From positions 1-42,956 of the forward strand of contig DALYLR010000032.1 of the NCBI GenBank assembly GCA_031976175.1: a DNA stretch of 42,956 nt. The letters run 5' to 3'. The notes under the pieces are model-generated. The model had not been told where the DNA came from and ran no database searches. It worked only from the letters and a program-made list of their open reading frames with translations. This DNA comes from DMER01 sp003451645. GTDB taxonomy: Bacteria; Pseudomonadota; Alphaproteobacteria; Micropepsales; Micropepsaceae. This document shows, piece after piece, positions 8,795 through 17,109 of this stretch; positions within the stretch are counted from its first letter, which is position 1; each line of letters opens with the position of its first letter. Made by a program: the position numbers and the translations under genes.

Positions 8795-9082
8795 ATGAGC
8801 GAGCAATTGCTGCATCTTGTGTTTGGCGGTGAGCTGTCCGAATTGGATGGCCACGAATTCCGTGACCTCACCAAGCTCGACATTGTCGGCATTTACCCGA
8901 ACTTCAAGGAAGCGCAGGACGCCTGGCGCGCCAAAGCGCAGTCCACTGTCGACAACGCTCATATGCGCTATTTTGTCGTGCATCTCCACCGTTTGCTGGA
9001 CGGGGACGCGGCGCCCAAGACCCGCAAGACACGCGCAAGTGTCAGCACGGCTCGGCCCAAAACCGCCAAGACCAAACGTTAA
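8795..9082 (+). CDS. DUF4170 family small protein
   Basis: Conserved alphaproteobacterial protein of 95 residues with no known function. The pattern LHLVFGGEL...IVGIYPNFKEAQDAWRAKAQSTVDNAHMRYFVVHL matches DUF4170. The C-terminus after residue 75 is a basic, low-complexity tail rich in K, R, T and A. The frame is open further upstream, but ATG 8795 (MSEQ) is preceded by AAGG and falls just after the cysQ stop, so I use it. It precedes the lipid A exporter and Kdo genes by about 120 bp. No membrane segment or signal peptide is visible, so a soluble role is likely. Confidence 0.8.
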   Translation: MSEQLLHLVFGGELSELDGHEFRDLTKLDIVGIYPNFKEAQDAWRAKAQSTVDNAHMRYFVVHLHRLLDGDAAPKTRKTRASVSTARPKTAKTKR

Positions 9083-9202
9083 CGGCCTGGCCGGCGCCAT
9101 CAATCTATATTGGTGATTGCCCGCTAACCGGTGTTAAGGTGCGTCTCAGCGCGGCCCCAGCCGCACCAAGGTCAAATTGTAGATTGTAGCGTCTTGTATC
9201 TT

Positions 9203-11008
9203 ATGGCCGCACCGTCCCCCACGCCACGCGCGTCTTTGAGCAAGCCAGGCCTCATGCGCCTGGTGCGCGAGTTTGGGCGGCCCTATTGGGTGGCGATCGC
9301 AGCGATATTCGCGCTAATGGCCACCGAAGCGGTGATGACCGGAGCAGTGGCCTACCTGCTCGATCCGGCGATCAAGTACCTGTTCATCGAGAAAGACGTC
9401 CAGCTTCTCTATGTGATCCCTGTGGGGATTGCGCTGCTGATGGCACTCAAGGCGGGGATTGCCTATACTGCCTCAGTATTGCTCAATCATGTGGGCTTGC
9501 GCATGATCGGTGATCTTCAGCATGCGATGTTTGACCGTCTGATGCGCTTTGATTTGGCGCAGCTCAACGCCATGCATTCGGGCCAATTCGCCTCGGCCTT
9601 TCTCAATGACGCCGTGATGCTGCGCGATACGATTTCGCGCGGCATTCAGGGATTGGCCCGCGATATCTTGACCCTGATCGGTCTTGGTGCAGTCATGTAC
9701 TACCAGGACTGGCGCTTGGCTCTGGTCGCGACAACGGTGCTGCCTGCTGTGGCCTTTTACACGCTGGCCTTGGGCAACAAGACCGCAAAGGCTTCGCACA
9801 AGAGCATGGCGGCAACCGGAGAGCTCTCCACCCACATTTCCGAAAGTCTCGATGGCCGGCGCGTGATCAAGGCCTATGGCATGGAGAAAGAGGCGACCGA
9901 CCGGGCTGGCGCCATCATTAGCACACGCCATGTATTCCTCATGAAGGGGGCGCGGGCCAAGGCTGCCGCAACCCCCGCTGCTGAAGCCGCCGCAGGGATC
10001 GGCATCGCGGTTGTGGTGGGCTATGCGGGGTATCAGAGCGTCTATGGCACGATGGGCCTCAACAATTTTGTCTCGTTCTTGGGCGCCATGATGATGGCCT
10101 ATCAATCCGTGCGCGGATTATCGAGTTTTTACACCATCTTGGCCGAAGGTGAGGCATGTGCACAGCGTACCTTTGCGTTGATGGACACACCCCGCCAGAT
10201 CACGGACGCCGCGGACGCGCGCACGCTGGACCTGCCGGCCGGGCTGGCACCCGCCATCACCTTTGACAACGTGGTCTTCCGCTATCGTGCCGAGAGGGCG
10301 GCCCTTAATGGGCTGCACTTCGAACTGCCCGCCGGCAAGACGGTAGCACTTGTCGGGCCGTCTGGCGCTGGTAAGAGCACCATCCTCAATCTTCTGCTGC
10401 GCTTTTATGATGTGGATGAGGGTGCCGTCAGGATCAATGGCGAGGACCTCAGGCGCTTCAGTCTCCCGTCCCTGCGGCAAGCGACCGCGTTGGTCACGCA
10501 AGAGCCTTTCCTGTTTGACGACACTATAGCTTCGAATATTTCAGTTGGGAGGCCAGGGGCCTCCATGGATGAGATCAGGGCGGCGGCCAAGGCTGCGGCG
10601 GCGGACGGTTTCATCATGGCCCAGCCTCAAGGCTATGAGGCGCGCGTTGGCGAGGGGGGCTTGCGCCTCTCAGGCGGTCAGCGGCAACGCATCGCGATCG
10701 CGCGTGCCATGCTCAAGGACGCTCCGATCTTGCTTCTGGACGAGGCAACCTCCTCCCTCGACAGCGAGAGCGAGCGCGATGTGCAGACAGCCTTGCGTGC
10801 CTTGATGCAAGGCCGCTCAACCCTCGTGATCGCCCACCGGCTGTCCACCATCATGGATGCCGACCTCATCGTAGTCATCGATGGCGGGCGGGTGGCCGAG
10901 CAGGGGCAGCATGCGGAGCTCCTGGCGCGCGGCGGGGCCTATGCGCGCCTCTATCGCGCTCAATTCACTGAGCGCCCCGACATGCCCCAAATTCTGGCTG
11001 GTGTCTGA
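9203..11008 (+). CDS. msbA: MsbA-like ABC transporter, fused permease and ATPase
   Basis: Half-transporter of about 600 residues expected to work as a homodimer, flipping lipid A-core across the inner membrane. Six hydrophobic segments fill residues about 25-310. The nucleotide-binding domain has Walker A GPSGAGKST (near 385), signature LSGGQRQ (near 488), Walker B ILLLDEAT (near 508) and H-loop AHRLST (near 543). It sits immediately upstream of DUF374, waaA, lpxK and lpxL genes, which supports the lipid A role. It could instead be another lipid or multidrug ABCB exporter. The frame is open from a GTG at 9131; ATG 9203 gives the family-like N-terminus, although neither start has a strong ribosome binding site. 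Confidence 0.88.
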   Translation: MAAPSPTPRASLSKPGLMRLVREFGRPYWVAIAAIFALMATEAVMTGAVAYLLDPAIKYLFIEKDVQLLYVIPVGIALLMALKAGIAYTASVLLNHVGLRMIGDLQHAMFDRLMRFDLAQLNAMHSGQFASAFLNDAVMLRDTISRGIQGLARDILTLIGLGAVMYYQDWRLALVATTVLPAVAFYTLALGNKTAKASHKSMAATGELSTHISESLDGRRVIKAYGMEKEATDRAGAIISTRHVFLMKGARAKAAATPAAEAAAGIGIAVVVGYAGYQSVYGTMGLNNFVSFLGAMMMAYQSVRGLSSFYTILAEGEACAQRTFALMDTPRQITDAADARTLDLPAGLAPAITFDNVVFRYRAERAALNGLHFELPAGKTVALVGPSGAGKSTILNLLLRFYDVDEGAVRINGEDLRRFSLPSLRQATALVTQEPFLFDDTIASNISVGRPGASMDEIRAAAKAAAADGFIMAQPQGYEARVGEGGLRLSGGQRQRIAIARAMLKDAPILLLDEATSSLDSESERDVQTALRALMQGRSTLVIAHRLSTIMDADLIVVIDGGRVAEQGQHAELLARGGAYARLYRAQFTERPDMPQILAGV

Positions 11009-11017
11009 GGCCTGGCC

Positions 11018-11808
11018 ATGCTGAAAGCGTTTCTCAACACTGATGCGGTGCGGTTTCTCGCCAGTTGCTTCATCACGCAATATGTGCGGTTGACATGGTA
11101 TTCAGGCCGCTGGACCCATCATGGAGCCACTGCCAATCAGCAGTTTTGGCAAGAGCAAAAGCCAATGATCCTGGCGCTCTGGCACGGGCGGCTGCTCATG
11201 ATGTCCTGCACCTGGCCGCGGGGCTTGCCCTTCTTCATGCTCGTCTCCAAGCACCGCGATGGCCTGATTATCAGCCGCGCGATCAAGGCGCTCGGCATCG
11301 ACAGCATTCGCGGCAGCGCCAAGAAACCGGGCAGCACCAAGGACAAGGGCGGCTTTTCCGCCATCCGCGAAATCATTACGACCCTAAAGACAGGTAAATC
11401 GATCGGTATCNNNNNNNNNNGACGATCGTCAAGCAGCAGGTCTCGCCGGCCATCACCCCCGACGGCCCGCGCGGACCCCGGATGCATGCCAGCGATGGCG
11501 TCGTAGCCATTGCCCGACTATCGGGTGTGCCCGTGATCCCTTCGGCCTGGTCCTCCAAACGCTGCTATATCGCGAAGAGCTGGGACCGCATGATGATCCC
11601 CACCCCCTTTGACCGTGGCTTTGTTGTGTGGGGAGAGCCAATCTCAGTTCCTCGCGATGCCAATGAACAGCAATTGGAAGCCGCTCGTTTGCAGATTGCG
11701 GCCGCTTTGAATGCGGTCACGCAAGAAGCAGACCGTCTGGCGGGTGTGCCTCTGATCGAGCCCGCGCCGTTGCCTGGTCCGAGTGCCATCCCGCAGGCGC
11801 AGGCATGA
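11018..11808 (+). CDS. DUF374 lysophospholipid acyltransferase family, split by assembly gap
   Basis: Membrane-associated acyltransferase of the DUF374 group, usually found beside waaA and lpxK, and presumed to transfer an acyl chain in lipid A or phospholipid synthesis. Left of the N run it encodes LALWHGRLLMM and SKHRDGLIISRAIKALGIDS, the DUF374 hallmarks. Right of it, in a frame shifted by +2, comes ITPDGPRGPR, GVPVIPSAWSSKRCY and the C-terminus. Ten Ns at 11411-11420 are a placeholder: the frames join only if the true gap is 2 modulo 3. In relatives TPDGPRGPR follows the GI directly, so the 31 bases right of the Ns may also be wrong. The gene is probably intact in the organism. Start ATG 11018 has GAGG 7 nt upstream; its end overlaps waaA by ATGA. 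Confidence 0.85.
11411..11420. other. Assembly gap (10 N) inside the DUF374 gene
   Basis: Ten Ns of placeholder length interrupt the acyltransferase gene after the codons for KSIGI. The downstream reading frame resumes only if the real gap is 2 modulo 3 bases, so the apparent frameshift is an artefact. Confidence 0.97.
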
Positions 11809-13112
11809 CCCCAGTGGTAGCCAAGCGCTCGACCCTGCTCGCCCTGTATCGAGGCGCGACGTCTCTCGCTGGGCCGGTTGCAGGCCTGATCCTCCGGCGG
11901 CGGGCGGCAGGTGGCAAAGAGGATCCTGCGCGTCTCCATGAGCGATTGGGCGCACCGCAGCGGCCTCGGCCGCCCGGCGCGCTGATCTGGGTTCATGCGG
12001 CGAGCGTCGGCGAGAGTGTCTCGGTCTTGCCTCTGGTCCGCGCCATTCTGGAGGAGCGTAGCGACGCCCATGTGATGGTCACAACTGGAACGGTCACCTC
12101 TGCCCGCCTGATGGCCAACCAGCTTCCGTCTCGCGCCTTCCATCAATTTGTGCCTGTCGATCTGGCAAGCTCTGTTGACGGTTTCCTCTCGCACTGGCGG
12201 CCAGACTTAGCGCTGTGGGTTGAGTCAGAACTATGGCCCAATATGATCCTGGAGACATCGCGCCGGGGCATCGCGATGGCGCTCGTGAGTGCGCGGCTGT
12301 CTGATGGGTCCTTCAAAACTTGGGGAAGAGCGCCTGCGGCAGCTAGCCAGCTGCTCAATGCGTTTCAGGTCATCCTACCACAAGATGTGGACGTCCGTGA
12401 TCGGCTCAAATCTCTTGGCGCTCACAATCTGGGCGAGGTCAGTAACCTCAAACTGTGGGCAGAACCATTAAGCGCGGATCCTGCTGCGTTAGACGCGCTG
12501 CAGGCCCAGATCGGTACCCGGCCGCTCTGGCTTGCCGCCAGCACGCATGAGGGTGAGGAGTTGCTTGCCGCGCGCCTGCATCGCTCTTTGGCGCACGATA
12601 TTTCAGGCTTGCTAACCCTTATTGTTCCTCGCCATCCCAAACGGGGCGATGACATTGCCACAGCACTTCGCCAAGAAGGCTTCGCTCTCGCCCGCCGCAG
12701 CCAGGGGGAGCCAATAGGCCCGCAGACCGCGCTTTACCTGGCTGATACGCTTGGCGAGATGGGTCTCTTTTATCGCGTGGCGCCCGTGGTCTTGATGGGG
12801 AAGACTCTCATTGGCCAGGGCGGCCAAAATCCGCTAGAACCCGCGCGCCTGGGGGCTGCCATCCTGTCCGGTCCCCATATCGGAAATTTTGACGCGGTAT
12901 TCATGATGTTGGCCAAGGCAAAGGGGGCGGAAATCTTGCCTGATTCCACTCAAGTGGAGGTAGCCCTGCGACGACTTTTGGGCGATCCGGCGGCGGCCCG
13001 CGCCATGGGCGGGCGTGCTCAGGCCGTGGCAGGCGATCCCAGACCGCTCTTGCAGACCATGGAGGCCTTGCGTCCTATGCTGAGGAGCCTGCCGCTTGAT
13101 GCGCGCCCCTGA
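11805..13112 (+). CDS. waaA: 3-deoxy-D-manno-octulosonic acid (Kdo) transferase
   Basis: Inner-membrane glycosyltransferase of family GT30 that adds Kdo from CMP-Kdo to the lipid A precursor lipid IVA. Motifs: VHAASVGESVSVLPL with the predicted catalytic base Glu70 in SVGE, VTTGTVTSARLM, FVPVDLASSVDGFL, LWVESELWPNMI, then GKTLIGQGGQNPLEPARLG in the C-terminal nucleotide-sugar domain. Length is 435 residues, normal for the family. It overlaps the DUF374 gene by 4 bp (ATGA) and lpxK by 14 bp. Whether it adds one or two Kdo residues cannot be read from sequence. Confidence 0.95.
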   Translation: MTPVVAKRSTLLALYRGATSLAGPVAGLILRRRAAGGKEDPARLHERLGAPQRPRPPGALIWVHAASVGESVSVLPLVRAILEERSDAHVMVTTGTVTSARLMANQLPSRAFHQFVPVDLASSVDGFLSHWRPDLALWVESELWPNMILETSRRGIAMALVSARLSDGSFKTWGRAPAAASQLLNAFQVILPQDVDVRDRLKSLGAHNLGEVSNLKLWAEPLSADPAALDALQAQIGTRPLWLAASTHEGEELLAARLHRSLAHDISGLLTLIVPRHPKRGDDIATALRQEGFALARRSQGEPIGPQTALYLADTLGEMGLFYRVAPVVLMGKTLIGQGGQNPLEPARLGAAILSGPHIGNFDAVFMMLAKAKGAEILPDSTQVEVALRRLLGDPAAARAMGGRAQAVAGDPRPLLQTMEALRPMLRSLPLDARP

Positions 13113-14061
13113 GTTTTGGACCTCTTCAACACTTGCCAGCCGAGCCGCCGCATGGGCATTGAGTCCCCTTGGCAACTTGTACGATTGGGGCGGCCGCATT
13201 AAACAATGGCGGACCCAGCCGCAGCGCTTGCCCGCCCGCGTGCTTTGCGTCGGCAACTTGACCGTTGGCGGGACTGGTAAGACACCCGTGGCTCTGGCCA
13301 TTGGAGCCCTGCTCGCCAAGCGCCAAGAGCCCTTTGCCTTTTTGAGCCGCGGATATCGTGGAACTTTGTCTCAGCCGGCCATTGTCGATCCTGCCCGCCA
13401 CAGTGCCTCTGAGGTCGGTGATGAGCCCTTGCTTCTCGCGCGCCATGGGATGACGGTTGTGTCGGCCGATCGGGTCGCAGGCGCCTGGATTGCAGTGCAG
13501 CATGGCGCGCGCACCATCATCATGGATGATGGCTTTCAAAACCCTGGGCTGGTCAAGGATGTCAGCCTCATCGTTGTGGATACGCACTCCCATTTCGGCA
13601 ATGGCTTTGTCATTCCCGCAGGCCCGTTGCGCGAGCCAATAGCGCGCGGCCTCGCCCGCGCTCAAGGGGTCGTGCTGATGGGTGATGGCGCCTCTATCGC
13701 CACCAGCCTCCCCCAATTGCGTGTCAGCATCGTACCCTCTGCCGAAGCGCAAGCGAGTGTCGAGGGCAAAAAGGTCGCGGCCTTTGCAGGCATTGGCCGG
13801 CCGGAGAAATTCTTTGCGACCTTGAAAGCTGCAGGCGCGCAGGTCGTTCTTGCGCACGCCTTTGCGGATCACTATGCGTTTCAGGCGTCCGACTGGCGAG
13901 CGTTGCGTGAGGAAGCTGTTGAGTACGGCGCCACCTTGGTCACCACCGAAAAGGACTGGGTGCGGCTCGAAGCCGCTTGGCGTGCCGAAGTCATGGCCTT
14001 TCCTGTCGAAGCCCAGTTTGAAGATACGCCCGCCCTGGAGCAATTGTTAGGACTGTCATGA
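13099..14061 (+). CDS. lpxK: Tetraacyldisaccharide 4'-kinase
   Basis: Phosphorylates the 4' position of the lipid A disaccharide to make lipid IVA, at the cytoplasmic face of the inner membrane. The family P-loop GNLTVGGTGKTP spans residues 52-63, followed by SRGYRG and GDEPLLLARH, both characteristic of LpxK, and DDGFQNP near residue 145. At 320 residues it has the usual length. A TTG (13096) lies just before ATG 13099, which I chose. The start lies inside the end of waaA (14-bp overlap), and the stop TGA overlaps the ATG of the next acyltransferase by 4 bp. Confidence 0.95.
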   Translation: MRAPEFWTSSTLASRAAAWALSPLGNLYDWGGRIKQWRTQPQRLPARVLCVGNLTVGGTGKTPVALAIGALLAKRQEPFAFLSRGYRGTLSQPAIVDPARHSASEVGDEPLLLARHGMTVVSADRVAGAWIAVQHGARTIIMDDGFQNPGLVKDVSLIVVDTHSHFGNGFVIPAGPLREPIARGLARAQGVVLMGDGASIATSLPQLRVSIVPSAEAQASVEGKKVAAFAGIGRPEKFFATLKAAGAQVVLAHAFADHYAFQASDWRALREEAVEYGATLVTTEKDWVRLEAAWRAEVMAFPVEAQFEDTPALEQLLGLS

Positions 14062-15035
14062 ACGCTGCCGAACCCAAGCCTTTAAGCCGCCAACCAACCT
14101 TTGGGTGGGGTGAGCGAAAACACAAGTGGTGGGAATATATCCTTTACCCGATTGAGTACGCCGCCTTTCGGTCAATCATGGCGCTATTTTGGGTACTCGG
14201 CTTGGAAAGGGCCTCTGATCTCGGCGGCTGGATCGCCCGCTCCATCGGGCCCAAAATGCCCGTATCACGACGGGCGCAGCGGGCCTTGATTCTCGCAATG
14301 CCTGATCTCACCGCGGATCAGCGCGCCGATATCATCCGTCGCATGTGGGACAATTTGGGCCGCACCTTTGGAGAGTACCCCCATCTCGACAAGTTTTGGG
14401 CCATCAAACCAGGCGCGCGCATCGAGATCGAGAACCTTGCCATCGCGCATGAAGCGGTGGCCAAGGGCCACGGCGCTTTGTTTGTCTCTGGGCACTTCGG
14501 TAACTGGGAGATCATGCCGCGCTGCATAAAGGATGCGGGCCTTGAAGGCGGGATTGTCTACCGGGCCACCAATAATCCGCTGGTCGACCACTGGATCACG
14601 ACCCAGCGCCAGACCCATATTCTTCCCAATATGGCGCCAAAGGGCCCGGAGGGTGCACGCATCATTTTGCAACTGCTCAAGCGCAACGCGATGATCGCGA
14701 TGCTTGTTGATCAAAAGCTCAATACGGGGATTGAGGTGCCTCTGTTCGGCCATCCTGCCATGACGGCGCCTGCAGCGGCTCATCTCTCGCTCAAATACGG
14801 CGCGCCTGTTGTTCCCGTCTTCAATCAGCGTCTGCCGGGATCGCGCTTCCGTGTAACCATCCATCCACCTGTTACCGTGACGCCGTCAGGCGATCGTGCC
14901 GCCGATGTGATGGCGTTGACGCTTAAGCTTAACCAATTTCTGGAGGCCCGCATCCGTGAGGCGCCCGAGATGTGGCTCTGGCTGCACAATCGCTGGTCCA
15001 AAGAGCTGACCAAAGCAATCCCTTTGGCAAAGTAG
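14058..15035 (+). CDS. lpxL: Lipid A biosynthesis acyltransferase, LpxL/HtrB type
   Basis: Transfers a secondary acyl chain from acyl-ACP to Kdo2-lipid IVA on the inner membrane. The family catalytic motif is H146-FGNW-E151, then VYRATNNPLVDHWI, AMLVDQKLNTGIEVPLFGHPA and the C-terminal MWLWLHNRWSK are typical of LpxL/LpxM. Residues about 35-55 are hydrophobic and may anchor the protein. AGGA lies 5 nt before the ATG, which overlaps the lpxK stop. It ends the co-directional run; 246 bp without a clear gene follow. Alphaproteobacteria may use very-long-chain or lauroyl donors, and the sequence does not say which. Confidence 0.92.
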   Translation: MNAAEPKPLSRQPTFGWGERKHKWWEYILYPIEYAAFRSIMALFWVLGLERASDLGGWIARSIGPKMPVSRRAQRALILAMPDLTADQRADIIRRMWDNLGRTFGEYPHLDKFWAIKPGARIEIENLAIAHEAVAKGHGALFVSGHFGNWEIMPRCIKDAGLEGGIVYRATNNPLVDHWITTQRQTHILPNMAPKGPEGARIILQLLKRNAMIAMLVDQKLNTGIEVPLFGHPAMTAPAAAHLSLKYGAPVVPVFNQRLPGSRFRVTIHPPVTVTPSGDRAADVMALTLKLNQFLEARIREAPEMWLWLHNRWSKELTKAIPLAK

Positions 15036-15281
15036 CAACGCGACCCGAGCGCCCGAACCTATTTCTACGGAGTCGCAGCGCAATCGCCAATCTCGGTCCC
15101 ATCCTTCTTGGTTGACAGCGCTTAGATGTGGCTATTTATGCTGCGCCAGCAACGGATTGGGTCGACCGGCGCTTTTGGAGTGACGCCTCGCACCCGCGTG
15201 GCATTACGGCTGCGGTCTTGGCAGATTATGGTGGCTCGCTTTTGGAACTGCGCGTGTGAGTGCCTCGCGTCTTTCCATGTC
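15036..15281. other. Intergenic region between lpxL and marR, with possible short ORF or promoter
   Basis: 246 bp with no recognised gene. It holds a perfect TTGACA at 15112-15117, and a frame of 43 codons from GTG 15128 to TGA 15257-15259 whose product (ending DYGGSLLELRV) looks protein-like but matches nothing I know. A promoter using TTGACA would place its -10 (TATTTA, 15133-15138, spacing 15) inside that frame, so the two readings conflict. No terminator hairpin with a T tract is visible after lpxL. Confidence 0.35.
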
Positions 15282-15755
15282 TCAGTCTTGCCGCCCTTTT
15301 GTATCTAGCCAATCCTTCAGCCTGAGCAGGTGTTGTGCCAGGGTCGTCAAGTCGTGCGGAGCCCACTCTTCAAAAGCCGGCGCAAAGAGCGGCGCAAGCT
15401 GCTCCAGAGCCTTCTGGTGCGCGCGTTGCCCCTTGGGTGTCAACACCAGCAGTTTCACCCGTCTATCATGCGTCGCGGGTACGACTCGCAAGAGGCCATG
15501 CGCGATCATCTTCTGGATTGTCTTGGTAATCCCAGGCTGCGGCTGCTGCATGGCCCGTGCAACGCTGGACACTGTTTTGGCCTCTTCTGCGGGCCTGCGT
15601 ACGAAGTGATTCAAGAGCACAAATTGCGGAAAGGACACCCCAACCGCTTTGAGCCCCCTCGAAGCACGCGTCCGGGCGAGATGCTCGATGATCCCAACAA
15701 ACGTCAGAATATCATAGCCGAGCCGCGCGACGTCTGGTGGACTGGGTGCTTGCAT
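15282..15755 (-). CDS. MarR-family transcriptional regulator
   Basis: Winged-helix regulator of 157 residues that would act as a dimer. The recognition helix region is SSVARAMQQPQPGITKTIQKMIAHGLL, and the wing carries the family DRR pattern in THDRRVKLLVLTPKG. Long N- and C-terminal helices fit the MarR dimer interface. It starts 12 bp after the stop of the nitroreductase gene on the same strand, so the two form one operon. The promoter of that operon contains a perfect 18-bp palindrome (16950-16967), the expected form of a MarR operator, so autoregulation is likely but unproven. Effector unknown; substrates of the neighbouring flavoenzyme are candidates. Confidence 0.9.
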   Translation of the reverse strand: MQAPSPPDVARLGYDILTFVGIIEHLARTRASRGLKAVGVSFPQFVLLNHFVRRPAEEAKTVSSVARAMQQPQPGITKTIQKMIAHGLLRVVPATHDRRVKLLVLTPKGQRAHQKALEQLAPLFAPAFEEWAPHDLTTLAQHLLRLKDWLDTKGRQD

Positions 15756-15767
15756 CCCTGGAGCATG

Positions 15768-16919
15768 TCATGTCCGCAAGAGATCTGACAATGCGCGGCG
15801 TGGTGCTAGCGTTGCGCGTGCGGCTGTTCCGATACGATAAAACATTTGAACGGTTGAGGCCGGCGGCACGTTCAGTAGTGTTTTGATCTCTTGATAGGGC
15901 TCTGCCATTTCGACGAATTCTTGCAGCACCTGACTCAGCGGTCCTTGCGTTAGACCCAAACCCGCTGCCATTAACGCGCCGCGCACATAAGCCCGGCCCG
16001 CAGCCAATTGCGTCAAGCGGTCATTGTTTTGGGTGATTAGCCAAGCAAAGCTTGCGGTACCAGCCAGTTGCGGATCGATTTGTGCACGCGCTTGACCACG
16101 GCCAAATTCGTCAAACGCGGTTTCCCGGCTGAAGAAGCCCAGGGTGCTGACCCACCAAATGAACGGTCCGTGCAAGGATATTCCATCGCGGTGCTTGAGG
16201 ATCTCAGGCCCTGTGATACGGAAGACGTCAACACTCTCCCGAAAGGCGCGATCCGTATTGACCTCGATATCCCAGCCGCGTTTGGCCAGTGCTCTGAGGC
16301 TTACCAAGCGGCTTGCCTCCGCGGTCCAGCCAAACTCAACGCCCGGCTCGTTAATCGCGGCACCAATCTTTCCTGCCTGATCGGCGCTCAACGGTACTTC
16401 GCTATAGGCACCTCGATTGGTTTGGCGCTGAAGAACATGCACAAACAGGGGATCGGGCGATATGCTCTCGTCCTTGCTCAGAACGATACGCGCGAGTGGC
16501 GCATCCCCGACTTGACCATCCGCCCAAGGACCATCAGGAAAGTACGTGATGCCGGCTCGGAATCCTTGCGCAGCGGCAGCCATGCGGAGCAGCTCAAGGA
16601 AAGCCCCGCAGCCGATGGTGATTTGCCGAGAAGGCGGATCAGTGTGCGGCAATAGGCGCGTCCGGTCGACAGAAAGGGTGATCGCGTCCGCCTGACGCAA
16701 ATCTGCGATCCAAGGCTGCTTGTTGTGCGGATTGGGCGCCAAAAGAGCGAAAGCAAGACACTTCTCGCGCGGATCGGTGATCGAACCATCGGGCCCGGTC
16801 CAGGCCACAACAGCCTCCGGCGGCATGGGATCGCACTGACGCAAGCCAATCACACTCGCAGCGCCAATCACCGCCGTTCCGCCCAGAATCTTTACGAAAG
16901 TTCGCCGGGATTGCGTCAT
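15768..16919 (-). CDS. Acg-type nitroreductase-family FMN protein with Tat signal
   Basis: Protein of 383 residues with a twin-arginine signal at the N-terminus (S-R5-R6-T-F-V-K followed by a hydrophobic stretch to about residue 26), so it should be exported folded with its cofactor. The rest resembles the Acg branch of the nitroreductase superfamily: LAPNPHNKQPWIADL near residue 60 is the FMN-phosphate region, with LQRQTNRGAYS and GLTQGPLSQVLQEF later. Acg-like proteins are flavin binders of unclear activity; true nitroreduction is not shown by sequence. A perfect AAGGAGG sits 5 nt before the ATG. It is the first gene of an operon with marR and is divergent from sspB. Confidence 0.85.
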   Translation of the reverse strand: MTQSRRTFVKILGGTAVIGAASVIGLRQCDPMPPEAVVAWTGPDGSITDPREKCLAFALLAPNPHNKQPWIADLRQADAITLSVDRTRLLPHTDPPSRQITIGCGAFLELLRMAAAAQGFRAGITYFPDGPWADGQVGDAPLARIVLSKDESISPDPLFVHVLQRQTNRGAYSEVPLSADQAGKIGAAINEPGVEFGWTAEASRLVSLRALAKRGWDIEVNTDRAFRESVDVFRITGPEILKHRDGISLHGPFIWWVSTLGFFSRETAFDEFGRGQARAQIDPQLAGTASFAWLITQNNDRLTQLAAGRAYVRGALMAAGLGLTQGPLSQVLQEFVEMAEPYQEIKTLLNVPPASTVQMFYRIGTAARATLAPRRALSDLLRT

Positions 16920-16924
16920 GCTAG

Positions 16925-16931
16925 CCTCCTT
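16925..16931 (-). promoter_or_regulatory. Consensus Shine-Dalgarno of the nitroreductase gene
   Basis: AAGGAGG on the minus strand, 5 nt from the ATG at 16919. It is the strongest ribosome binding site in the window and fixes that start; most other genes here have weak sites. Confidence 0.85.
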
Positions 16932-16945
16932 GAGGATGCCACAAC

Positions 16946-16972
16946 ATTATACATTCCATGGAATGTAGTCAA
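16946..16972 (-). promoter_or_regulatory. Sigma-70-like promoter of the nitroreductase-marR operon
   Basis: Minus strand: TTGACT (16972-16967), 15-bp spacer, then a consensus TATAAT (16951-16946), about 27 bp from the start codon. The spacer is short for sigma-70, but both hexamers are near-consensus. The palindrome at 16950-16967 fills the spacer and touches both elements, so a bound repressor would block polymerase. Confidence 0.7.
16950..16967. promoter_or_regulatory. 18-bp perfect palindrome, probable MarR operator
   Basis: TACATTCCATGGAATGTA equals its own reverse complement over all 18 bases. Length and symmetry fit MarR-family operators, it overlaps the operon promoter, and the operon encodes a MarR protein. 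It also lies upstream of the divergent sspB gene, but about 140 bp from its start. Confidence 0.75.
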
Positions 16973-17109
16973 GCGTCACCTGTAAGAGCCTTTCCCGCCC
17001 CCCCGGTCCGGAGATTATTTTTTGTCATCGTGTGCCAATTGACTTGCTGAAAGTGGAGGTCTTGGATAGACGGGCAGTACAGGTGCTCACCACACACGAC
17101 ACAGAAGGT

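Noticed and set aside
11018..11808. DUF374 gene as a pseudogene
   Set aside because: The frameshift coincides exactly with an N run, and both halves keep conserved family motifs.
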